From Pseudomonadota bacterium (GTDB taxonomy: Bacteria; Pseudomonadota; Gammaproteobacteria; Acidiferrobacterales; Acidiferrobacteraceae), in assembly GCA_021794275.1 (NCBI GenBank), contig JAJYRD010000046.1:1-64000 (forward strand): a stretch of DNA of 64,000 nt, in the 5' to 3' direction. The first letter of the stretch is position 1; each line of letters begins with the position of its first letter. Shown piece after piece: positions 26,479 through 33,716 of the stretch. Both the position numbers and the translations under genes were made by a program. The notes under the pieces were generated by a model. The model had not been told where the DNA came from. It saw only the letters and a program-made list of their open reading frames with translations, and made no database searches.

Positions 26479-27560
26479 TCGTCGGCATCATGGGCGGCGG
26501 CCAGCTCGCCAAGATGCTGGCCCTGGCCGGTCAGCCGCTTGGCATCCAATGCCTGTTTCTGGATCCGGCCCCTGATGCCTGTGCGCGCAGCGCGGGGGAA
26601 CTCCTCTGCGGGGACTATGGCGACGAGGGTCTGCTCGATCAGCTGGCGCGTCGCGCCTCGGTCGTGACCTATGAGTTCGAGAATGTGCCGGAGGCGAGCC
26701 TGCGCCGTTTGGCGTCACGGGGGGCGGTGTATCCCGATCCCAGGGCCCTGGCTATCGCCCGCGACCGCTGGCACGAGAAGCGGCTCTTCGCGGAGCTCGG
26801 CATACCGACGCCGCCCTTCGTCGCGATCGATACGCGCACGGATCTTGAGCGGGGCCTCGCGGCCGTGGGTCTGCCCGCGGTCCTGAAGACCCGCACCATG
26901 GGCTATGACGGCAAGGGGCAGCGGGTCTTGCGCGATGCGGCGGACGCGGATGGCGCGTATGCGGCGCTCTCCGGGTCGCCGCTGATCCTCGAGGGTTTCG
27001 TCGCCTTCAGTCGCGAGGTCTCCCTCATCGCCGTGCGGGATCGCTTCGGCGATGCGCGCTTCTACCCCTTGACCGAAAACGTCCACAGAAGCGGCGTGCT
27101 CGCGCAATCCGTGGCGCGTCCCGGCGACCCGATGACGGCCCAGGCCGAAGACTATGCGCGCCGTCTCCTCGGGCATCTCGACTATGTGGGGGTGCTGGCG
27201 GTCGAGTTTTTTCAAAAGGGCCATGATCTGCTTGCCAACGAGATGGCCCCGCGCGTGCATAATTCCGGGCATTGGACGATCGAGGGTGCCGAGACGAGCC
27301 AATTCGAAAACCATCTGCGCGCCGTCGCGGGCCTGCCGCTTGGCGCCACGTGCCCTGTCGCTGCCGCAGGCATGGTCAATTTCGTGGGTCGACTGCCTGA
27401 GCCCGCCGCGGTCCTGGCGGTGCCGGGGGCGCACCTGCATGTCTACGGCAAGGACCCGCGCCCCGGCCGCAAGGTGGGGCATGCGACGGTGCGCGCGCAG
27501 GGGGAGGCCCAGTTGCGGGAGGCCTTGGCGCGGCTTGCCGCCCTCGCCGCCGGGAGTTAG
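26475..27560 (+). CDS. purK: N5-carboxyaminoimidazole ribonucleotide synthase
   Basis: A 361-residue ATP-grasp enzyme that makes N5-CAIR from AIR, bicarbonate and ATP. N-terminal [23 protein letters not shown]-grasp [12 protein letters not shown] and [13 protein letters not shown], and the metal site [13 protein letters not shown] are all present. Coupled to purE. Its stop overlaps the end of the convergent DinB gene by four bases. Confidence 0.95.
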   Translation: MIVGIMGGGQLAKMLALAGQPLGIQCLFLDPAPDACARSAGELLCGDYGDEGLLDQLARRASVVTYEFENVPEASLRRLASRGAVYPDPRALAIARDRWHEKRLFAELGIPTPPFVAIDTRTDLERGLAAVGLPAVLKTRTMGYDGKGQRVLRDAADADGAYAALSGSPLILEGFVAFSREVSLIAVRDRFGDARFYPLTENVHRSGVLAQSVARPGDPMTAQAEDYARRLLGHLDYVGVLAVEFFQKGHDLLANEMAPRVHNSGHWTIEGAETSQFENHLRAVAGLPLGATCPVAAAGMVNFVGRLPEPAAVLAVPGAHLHVYGKDPRPGRKVGHATVRAQGEAQLREALARLAALAAGS

Positions 27561-28084
27561 CCCAGGACCTGCTCCTTTTCGCGCCACTCCATGTACTCCG
27601 GGGCCTCCACGTCTTGTTGCCGCATGAGGAGATCCATCTGGCCCAGGTGGTAGGCGTGGTGGCCCAGGATCGACCACAAGAGGCCCATGCCGGTGTAACG
27701 GCGTCCCGCGAACACGAGCGGTTTCCCGATGTCCTCGTCGCGCAAGGCCTCGAGACGGTCCATGTTGTTTTGGTGCCTTTGCTCATAGAGCGCGATGAAG
27801 CTCGGGACCGTCTTCACGGCCTCGATCACGGGGTCTTTCTCGGGCATGGGCATGGTGCCACCCGCGGGGACCGCGGGCAGCTGACTTATCCAGTGGGATT
27901 CGGCGGTCGCCAGATGGCGGGCCAGTGCCGCGATTGTGATTTTGTTGATGCGTGAGCCGAGGTAAAGGGCCTCCGAGTCCCTCGGAATACCGCGCCACTG
28001 CGACTCATCTATCGCTCGCAGGTAATCGAAAGTGTGCAACACCTCTTGGTCGAAGAGCGACCGGAAACGTTCGATCTCGATCAT
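27557..28084 (-). CDS. DinB/YfiT-family protein
   Basis: A 175-residue four-helix DinB-like protein. Metal-ligand histidines are plausible at ARHLATAESHW (residues ~57-66) and GHHAYHLGQMDLL (~140-150). Family members are often thiol (bacillithiol, mycothiol or glutathione)-dependent transferases or damage-inducible hydrolases. The substrate here is unknown. It is convergent with purK and monocistronic. Confidence 0.75.
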   Translation of the reverse strand: MIEIERFRSLFDQEVLHTFDYLRAIDESQWRGIPRDSEALYLGSRINKITIAALARHLATAESHWISQLPAVPAGGTMPMPEKDPVIEAVKTVPSFIALYEQRHQNNMDRLEALRDEDIGKPLVFAGRRYTGMGLLWSILGHHAYHLGQMDLLMRQQDVEAPEYMEWREKEQVLG

Positions 28085-28139
28085 GTGGCCTCCAGTTGGG
28101 ACGGGCGATGCTTTCCCGATAACGTGCCAGGTTAACCCC

Positions 28140-28171
28140 GGGACCGGCCCAGAGAGACCGGCAATGGTCCC
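28140..28171. terminator. Possible terminator dyad
   Basis: GGGACC (28140-28145) and GGTCCC (28166-28171) are inverted arms with an inner CCGG/CCGG match. The dyad lies just beyond the stop of the minus-strand activator gene. No T-run is present, so assignment is tentative. Confidence 0.3.
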
Positions 28172-28200
28172 TTGATCAGCGCCGCCTTTGCAAGGGCGCG

Positions 28201-29532
28201 TCAGACCTCCGCTTCCTGCGTCCTCAGTTTGTGACGTCCCAAGCGCCGATAGAGGGTGCGCTCGCTGATGCCAAGAGCGTCAGCCATCGCCCGCCGGTTG
28301 CCGCGATGGCGTGCGGCGAGCGCCTCTAGCTGTTGGCGCTCGCCGTTGTCTTGGCTAGGGCTTGCGGCCGGCGCCGCCAGGGCCTCGTCTTCGAGGCCGA
28401 GGTCTTCGGGCTCTATGGTCTGGCCATGGCAGAGCGCGACGGCGCGCTGGAGGACATTGCGCAACTCGCGCACATTGCCTGGGAAGTCATGACGCATGAC
28501 GCGCGTCCAGGCCGCCTCGCTCAGTCGCGCATGGCGTCCATTGGCGGCATTGATGCGCGCCAGCAAGGCTTCGACCAGGAGCGGGATGTCGGCGCGCCGT
28601 TCGCGAAGCGACGGTAGGCTTATGGTTACGCAGGCTATACGGTAGTACAGGTCTTCCCGGAACCGGCCGGTGGCGACCGCGTTCTTCATGTCCCGGTTGG
28701 TGGCGGCCACCAGGCGAATGTCGGCATGCAGGAACTCGCGTCCTCCGACCCGACGGAAGGTCCCCGTCTCCAGTGCTCGCAGGAGCTTGGACTGCATGGC
28801 AAGCGGGATCTCGCCGACCTCGTCCAGAAAAAGCGTGCCATCGCGTGCGCCTTCAAAAAGTCCGATCTTGCGGCCGACGCAGCCTGTGAAGGCGCCGACT
28901 TCATGGCCGAACATCTCGCTCTCGAAAAGCCCCTCGGGAAGTGTCGTGCAGTCGACCGCGACGAACGGGCCGTTGCGGCGCGGGCTGCGATCGTGGAGAT
29001 AGCGCGCCGCGAGTTCCTTGCCGACCCCGCTCTCGCCTGCAAGAAGGACCGGTGCCGGGCTTGCGGCGGCACGACTCAATTGATCGATCGCGTGTAGCAA
29101 GGGCCGCGATCTGCCGACCATGCGCATCTCTTCGCAATCCAGGTCGTTCGGCGGCGCGAGCCGTTGGATCGATTCCCCGAGACAGGTCTCGCCGTTCGGC
29201 AGTTTTACCGGATACCCCTTGATTCCCACGTATTCAGGCCGGCCTTTCGCGTCGAAATGCGTGTGTACGACACGCTGAATCTCGCCGCGAGCAAACACTT
29301 GCTGATGCGGACAATCCTCGCCATGCAGATGACAAGGCGAGTCGCGGTGATGGGACACCTCGTAACAATGTCGCCCGATCAGCTGTTCGCTTTTCAGTCC
29401 GTAGGCGCTCCGATAGGCGCGATTCGCGGCTACAATGCGATACCCGTGGTCGATGAGTACGGCCGGGTGTTCATGCATGTCGATCAGCGACTGCACAGAC
29501 TCATTCGAGGGGGACGTAAGGTTCTCTGACAT
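28201..29532 (-). CDS. Sigma-54-dependent activator with cysteine-bearing PAS domain
   Basis: A 443-residue enhancer-binding protein. Residues ~12-125 are a PAS domain with an inserted Cys/His-rich loop (HHRDSPCHLHGEDCPH, ~65-80). The AAA+ domain follows, with Walker A GESGVGKE, the sigma-54 contact loop EVGAFTG and Walker B GTLFLDEVGEI. A Fis-type HTH ends the protein (GNRRAMADALGISERTLYRRL). Intact GAFTG means it should activate sigma-54 promoters. It is divergent from a sulfur-oxidation operon with such a promoter, so it most likely senses a sulfur compound, metal or redox state through the cysteines. Confidence 0.88.
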   Translation of the reverse strand: MSENLTSPSNESVQSLIDMHEHPAVLIDHGYRIVAANRAYRSAYGLKSEQLIGRHCYEVSHHRDSPCHLHGEDCPHQQVFARGEIQRVVHTHFDAKGRPEYVGIKGYPVKLPNGETCLGESIQRLAPPNDLDCEEMRMVGRSRPLLHAIDQLSRAAASPAPVLLAGESGVGKELAARYLHDRSPRRNGPFVAVDCTTLPEGLFESEMFGHEVGAFTGCVGRKIGLFEGARDGTLFLDEVGEIPLAMQSKLLRALETGTFRRVGGREFLHADIRLVAATNRDMKNAVATGRFREDLYYRIACVTISLPSLRERRADIPLLVEALLARINAANGRHARLSEAAWTRVMRHDFPGNVRELRNVLQRAVALCHGQTIEPEDLGLEDEALAAPAASPSQDNGERQQLEALAARHRGNRRAMADALGISERTLYRRLGRHKLRTQEAEV

Positions 29533-29567
29533 GGTGTCATGACACCACTGCCACGGCTGTCATGTCA
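29533..29567. promoter_or_regulatory. Palindromic activator sites upstream of the dsrE operon
   Basis: GGTGTCATGACACC (29533-29546) is a perfect 14-bp palindrome touching the regulator start codon. TGTCATGTCA (29558-29567) is a near copy of its core 25 bases away. They lie about 70-105 bases upstream of the sigma-54 promoter, the right distance for enhancer sites of the adjacent activator. Binding is inferred. Confidence 0.6.
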
Positions 29568-29636
29568 ACCCGACACAACGGCCCCGCCAGACCCCGCATA
29601 TTGGGCCCTTGCGCTCCGCGTGGCCCAAGGCGGCCA

Positions 29637-29651
29637 TGGCACGCCAATTGC
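29637..29651 (+). promoter_or_regulatory. Sigma-54 (-24/-12) promoter of the dsrE-tusA-sqr operon
   Basis: TGGCACG (29637-29643), four bases, TTGC (29648-29651): a full match to the -24/-12 consensus. It lies about 60 bases before the dsrE start codon. Together with the divergent activator it indicates RpoN-dependent, inducible sulfur oxidation. Confidence 0.8.
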
Positions 29652-29712
29652 TTACCATGTGTTATCTCAACTGTCGCGCACCTTCAGGGACGCGAAGTCT
29701 TTCGGGAGTGTC

Positions 29713-30102
29713 ATGTCTGATCGCTTAAGTATCATAGTAACCTCCGGTAGTCGCGAAAAAATGCAAATGGCGGCCATGACCACGGCGGTCGCCGCGGCCG
29801 GCGGCAGCGACGTGGACCTATTCGTGTCCATGAACGCTCTGCAGTATTTTCGGCGCGAAGGCGCTCCCGAGGCGCCTGCGGAGGGCGAGGTGGGCCAAGC
29901 CCTCGAGGCGCGCCATGCGCCGCGTTTCCAGGATCTGTTCGCGCAGGCCGTGGACCTCGGGTCCGTGAAGATCTACCCATGCTCCATGGCCATGGACGTC
30001 CTTTCCCTGGGTCCGGGCGATCTCGTCCCATATCTGGAAAAACCGACGGGTCTCACCAAGTTTCTGGCCGAACTGGAAGGCAGCTACGTCCTAAGCTTTT
30101 AA
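29713..30102 (+). CDS. DsrE-family sulfur-relay protein
   Basis: A 129-residue DsrE/F-like protein (LSIIVTSGSREKMQMAAMTTAVAAAGG, then VDLFVSMNALQYF). The single conserved cysteine lies in VKIYPCSMAMDVL near residue 98 and would carry persulfide. It is the first gene behind the sigma-54 promoter, with GGGAG at proper spacing. With TusA next to it, it probably passes sulfane sulfur between the oxidoreductase and cytoplasmic sulfur-oxidising enzymes. Confidence 0.8.
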   Translation: MSDRLSIIVTSGSREKMQMAAMTTAVAAAGGSDVDLFVSMNALQYFRREGAPEAPAEGEVGQALEARHAPRFQDLFAQAVDLGSVKIYPCSMAMDVLSLGPGDLVPYLEKPTGLTKFLAELEGSYVLSF

Positions 30103-30117
30103 GGGAGCACAGGAAAT

Positions 30118-30348
30118 ATGAGCGAAGTAAAAATTGTTGATGCCCGTGGGAGTTTTTGCCCGGGGCCCTTGATGGAGTTGATCGCCGCGATGAGGGCGGC
30201 GAGCGTCGGAGAGGAGCTTGAGGTCTTGTCCACGGATCGCGGCTCGGCCGAGGATATCCCGGAGTGGATCAAGAAGGTCGGACACGATTTGATATCGAGT
30301 TCGGAAGAGGCGGGCGTTTATCGTCTGCGCGTTCGCAAGGCCAAATGA
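30118..30348 (+). CDS. tusA: TusA-family sulfur carrier
   Basis: A 76-residue TusA-like protein with the conserved N-terminal motif SFCPGPLMEL, whose cysteine carries the persulfide. Size and fold are standard. It sits 15 bases after dsrE, and the pair is a common module of dissimilatory sulfur oxidation. The stop codon lies inside a 15-bp tandem repeat. Confidence 0.88.
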   Translation: MSEVKIVDARGSFCPGPLMELIAAMRAASVGEELEVLSTDRGSAEDIPEWIKKVGHDLISSSEEAGVYRLRVRKAK

Positions 30349-30374
30349 TTCGGATCTCGATGATTCGGATCTCG
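30345..30374 (+). repeat. Two tandem copies of a 15-bp unit across the tusA stop
   Basis: ATGATTCGGATCTCG occurs twice without interruption (30345-30359 and 30360-30374). The tusA stop TGA is in the first copy. It looks like a recent slippage duplication that lengthened the tusA-sqr spacer. A functional role is not evident. Confidence 0.7.
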
Positions 30375-30397
30375 GGAGCGGGAGGAGATAAGACCTT

Positions 30398-31534
30398 ATG
30401 AAAAGAATACTCATAGTCGGTGGTGGCACGGGCGGCACGATCCTGGCCAATAACCTCGCGCGCAGGCTCCGTCACGAGATGGACGCGTCGCGCGTGTCTG
30501 TGACCGTGCTTTCGGCGAGCCCGCGCCATATGTATCAGCCGGGCCTTCTTTATGTGGCGTTCGGCAAGATGGCCGCGTCGGATCTTTATGTCGACCAGGA
30601 GACGCTCCTAGACCCGTCCATCCACTTCCATGTGGATCCGGTCGAGACCTTCGACCTGGACCATAACGAAGTGAAGGCCAAGAGCGGCAAGACCTATGGC
30701 TATGACTATCTCGCCATATGCACGGGGTCGCGGCCGACCCTGGCCTCGGTCCCAGGTCTCATGGAGAGCGCGCACCACGTCTACACCGAGGAGGCCGCGA
30801 TCAAGACCGCCGAGGCCTTGCGGACCTTTGAGGGCGGGCGGATTGCAATCGTGACCGGCGTCCCTCACAAGTGCCCCATGGTGCCGCTCGAGCTCACCTT
30901 CATGATGTACGACTATTTCAAGGACCGCGACCTGCTCGATAAGGTCAGCTTCAAGTATACCTACCCGATAGGACGCGTCCATTCGCTCGAGAATGTCGCC
31001 AAGTGGGCGGCGCCCGAATTTGATCGTATGGGGGTGAGCTACGAGACGTTGTTCAACGCCAAGGAGGTCGACGGTACCCAGAGGCGGGTCCATAGCGAGG
31101 AGGGAAGCGTGGTGGAATACGACCTGCTGATCGCGGTCCCGCCTCACAAGGGCATGGAGGTCATAGAACAGAACAAGCTCGGCGCGTCGGGCTGGATCCC
31201 CACCAACCGCGCGACGCTCGCGATGGAGGGGCGCGACAACGTATTCGTCCTCGGCGACACCACGAATCTGCCGATCAGCAAGGCGGGGTCCACGACGCAT
31301 TACGAGGCCGAGGTATTGGGGGAGAACCTCGCGCGGCTTGCGACCGGGGGCGGGCCGATGCGGTCCTATGAAGGGAAGGTCTTTTGCTTCATCGAGGCCG
31401 GCAAGGACCGCGCGACCTACGCGTCCTTTGACTACAAGAACCCGCCCAAGCCCCAGCCCCCGACTCGCGCGATCCACTGGTTCAAGCTTGCTTACAATCG
31501 CTTGTACTGGAATAGCGTACGCGGCCTTTTGTAA
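30398..31534 (+). CDS. Sulfide:quinone oxidoreductase-like flavoprotein
   Basis: A 378-residue FAD-dependent disulfide-reductase-fold protein. FAD-binding GGGTGGTILANNLA (residues ~8-21), ATG-like DYLAICTGSRP, a conserved cysteine in VPHKCPMVPLE (~156), another in KVFCFIEAG (~328), and the C-terminal NVFVLGDTTNLP FAD motif are visible. The basic amphipathic C-terminus (IHWFKLAYNRLYW) could anchor it to the membrane. It probably oxidises sulfide or a protein-bound persulfide and reduces quinone. GGAGGAG precedes the start. Confidence 0.82.
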   Translation: MKRILIVGGGTGGTILANNLARRLRHEMDASRVSVTVLSASPRHMYQPGLLYVAFGKMAASDLYVDQETLLDPSIHFHVDPVETFDLDHNEVKAKSGKTYGYDYLAICTGSRPTLASVPGLMESAHHVYTEEAAIKTAEALRTFEGGRIAIVTGVPHKCPMVPLELTFMMYDYFKDRDLLDKVSFKYTYPIGRVHSLENVAKWAAPEFDRMGVSYETLFNAKEVDGTQRRVHSEEGSVVEYDLLIAVPPHKGMEVIEQNKLGASGWIPTNRATLAMEGRDNVFVLGDTTNLPISKAGSTTHYEAEVLGENLARLATGGGPMRSYEGKVFCFIEAGKDRATYASFDYKNPPKPQPPTRAIHWFKLAYNRLYWNSVRGLL

Positions 31535-31546
31535 GGAGCGATCACC

Positions 31547-32176
31547 ATGTCGACCGATAAGATGAACGCCGCGGGCGCGGCCGAGGTCTTGAGCGAGGCC
31601 GCTTTCGAAACCCTGACCGATGAGATGATCGGACGTCTGGCCCAGGCGGCAAGCCAGGGGCTCGATCTGTTAGACGATGTGCAGCGTCACAGGATCGCGG
31701 AGATGCTCCCGATCTTGGGCCAATTGGCCGCCTCGGGAGATCTGGCGCGTCTTGCGCACCTCGCGCGGCTTTTGGGCGCCGCCGAGGATGCCCTGACTGA
31801 CGATCTCGTGACCCGCCTGGCCGGCCTCGCGAGTCGGGCCATGACGCTCTTGGATCGCGTGGGACGCTTGGACGATGGCTACTATGCTCGTATGTGGGGG
31901 CACATCGAGGAGCGTCTCACCCCGGCACTTCTCGATCGTAGCTTGAAGGCGCTCCCTGTCGCGCTGGATCTTCTCGAGCGTGCGTCGGAGGGTGGGGCGC
32001 TCACGGATCTCGTCGACGCCGCCGCCCGGCTACCGCAAGATCTCGCCCTGGCGCCCCGGCCTTCGGGCGGCATCGCGGGGCTTTGGGCGCTTATGAAGGA
32101 TGCCGAGAATCAGAGGGTGTTGCAGGCCTTGTTGCTGTATGGGCGCCGGGCCCTCAAGACCGGGGACAGGTCTTGA
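31547..32176 (+). CDS. DUF1641 protein linked to the Sqr-like oxidoreductase
   Basis: A 209-residue, almost entirely helical, leucine/alanine-rich protein matching the DUF1641 pattern (DRVGRLDDGYY, then GGIAGLWALMKDAENQRVLQALL). Genes of this family often follow sqr-like or formate-dehydrogenase-like genes and their function is unknown. It lies 12 bases after the oxidoreductase with AAGGAG. It is the last gene of the operon and converges on the cupredoxin gene. Confidence 0.75.
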   Translation: MSTDKMNAAGAAEVLSEAAFETLTDEMIGRLAQAASQGLDLLDDVQRHRIAEMLPILGQLAASGDLARLAHLARLLGAAEDALTDDLVTRLAGLASRAMTLLDRVGRLDDGYYARMWGHIEERLTPALLDRSLKALPVALDLLERASEGGALTDLVDAAARLPQDLALAPRPSGGIAGLWALMKDAENQRVLQALLLYGRRALKTGDRS

Positions 32177-32813
32177 GGCCCGCCGGACAGACGACGAAGC
32201 GGCCGTACATCCGGAATGCCAGCGCGTGGCCCGGGACCGGGCAGATGTAATAGTAGGTCCCGGGGCGCCAGGCGACAAAGCGGACGGTCTTCTCCGCATA
32301 GCGCGCCGTTTGCAGACGAGCACTCGACCGTGGCGGCAGGACCGGGATATCGGCCAGGACGTGGGGTAGGTGCTGCCCTAGTCGCGCCGGATAAGGGGGC
32401 TTGGCCGAGGTGATGACAAGGCCGTGAGCCATCCCGGGACCGTAGTCCATGTTCATCATCTTGAGCGTCACGTGCGCGCCCTGTGAGACGCACACCGTGG
32501 GGTTGGTGAGGCCCCCGGTCTCAAAACTCATGTCCGGATAGCGTGGCGCGTGGGCGATGAGCGCGATGGCGACCCGCTTGCCTTGGAACATCAGCGCGCG
32601 TCGCCCCTGATGGACGCCTGCGACCTGGGACTCGCGCAGTACAGTCTGTCCTTGTGTCCAGGAGATGCGCGAACTTGCGACCGACACAGGACTTGTGGAT
32701 GTCATGGTCATCATGTGTGTCGCGGCGTCTCCGCCGCTGGTCGTCGCATAAGCCCCTGCCGCAGGGAAAGCAAGCGCCGCCAACGCGATTCGGATCGGTA
32801 TACGCGAATTCAT
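32154..32813 (-). CDS. Exported rusticyanin/sulfocyanin-like cupredoxin
   Basis: A 219-residue blue-copper protein with a signal peptide (MNSRIPIRIALAALAFPAAGAYA). Copper ligands are recognisable: His in GMAHGLVIT, then Cys and His in YYYICPVPGHA and a following Met. The Cys-x4-His spacing equals rusticyanin, but His-x5-Met is one residue longer than the usual x4. It is probably a periplasmic electron carrier in iron or sulfur oxidation. The 3' end overlaps the convergent DUF1641 gene by 23 bases. Confidence 0.82.
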   Translation of the reverse strand: MNSRIPIRIALAALAFPAAGAYATTSGGDAATHMMTMTSTSPVSVASSRISWTQGQTVLRESQVAGVHQGRRALMFQGKRVAIALIAHAPRYPDMSFETGGLTNPTVCVSQGAHVTLKMMNMDYGPGMAHGLVITSAKPPYPARLGQHLPHVLADIPVLPPRSSARLQTARYAEKTVRFVAWRPGTYYYICPVPGHALAFRMYGRFVVCPAGLKTCPRS

Positions 32814-32865
32814 GGAGAGCCCGGCGGATGATGATGGCCCATCATAGAAACCCTCTTCTTGCTGG

Positions 32866-33675
32866 TCAATATGGGCTCAGGTCATAGCTTGCAAAGATCT
32901 GCTGCGGCTGCCCGTCGAGATCAAGCGCGAGGCCCCGCAGTCGGGCCTCGGGTGGCAACGGGAAGGCGGGGCCCCGGACTGGCGTCTCGACATCCTCCTC
33001 GCCCCCAAGCAGTCGGCAGGCGGTGGTGAGATAAAGCCTATGGACGATCCCGTCTGCGAGGAGCCCATGGAAGAGGCGCGGCCCCCCCACCATATACACG
33101 CGGCGCAGACCGCGTTCGTTGAGTACCCTAAGCACGTCTCTGCCGGCCACCTGTGAACCCGAACCCACCATGACCGTTTCTACGCCTGCTTTATGCGCCG
33201 CGCGGGTCTTGGCCGCGTCCATGGGTGGGCTTATCGCCAGAATCGCGCCAGGATGCGCCTCCTTGAGCGCGGCCGCCGGGAAATCGAGTCGCGAGGTGAC
33301 AACGATGCAGGCAGGATGTTCGCTCAAGCCGCGTGATCGGCGAATATCCCTGAGATCCGGATAGCGCTCATGGGCAATGGTCATCATGTCCGTCTGTTCG
33401 CCGGCCGCCAGCGCCTTTGCATGGTGGCCGGTCGTCAACACGGCGTCGGCCTGCACGAGTAATTCGCTGTAGAGGCGCCAATCACGATCATTGGCGATCG
33501 CCTCCGGGACCCCTTTGCGGCCGTCCGAATTCCGCAGGGCAATACGGCCGTCGAGGCTTGCCAGGAAGTTAGCGTAAATGAAGGGATGCCCACCCTCCGT
33601 CGGGAGGTCGTCCAGGTAGAGACCCGCGAGGTTGAGTTCCTGGCGATCGCCGGGATAGAGAGTCAGCACGCGCAT
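32866..33675 (-). CDS. RibD C-terminal / dihydrofolate-reductase-like protein
   Basis: A ~269-residue NADPH-dependent reductase of the RibD-C family. Signatures: IYANFLASLDGRIAL, ADAVLTTGHHAKAL, CIVVTSRLDF, then RRVYMVGGPRLFHGLLADGIV and LYLTTACRLLGG. No deaminase domain is present, so it is not a full RibD. It may reduce a riboflavin or pterin intermediate. ATG 33675 is preferred (family-like MRVLTLYPGD) over 33705. Confidence 0.75.
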   Translation of the reverse strand: MRVLTLYPGDRQELNLAGLYLDDLPTEGGHPFIYANFLASLDGRIALRNSDGRKGVPEAIANDRDWRLYSELLVQADAVLTTGHHAKALAAGEQTDMMTIAHERYPDLRDIRRSRGLSEHPACIVVTSRLDFPAAALKEAHPGAILAISPPMDAAKTRAAHKAGVETVMVGSGSQVAGRDVLRVLNERGLRRVYMVGGPRLFHGLLADGIVHRLYLTTACRLLGGEEDVETPVRGPAFPLPPEARLRGLALDLDGQPQQIFASYDLSPY

Positions 33676-33716
33676 GAGAGCGACGATAGGCCAGGGCTCC
33701 TGCAAAGGCCTGGGAC

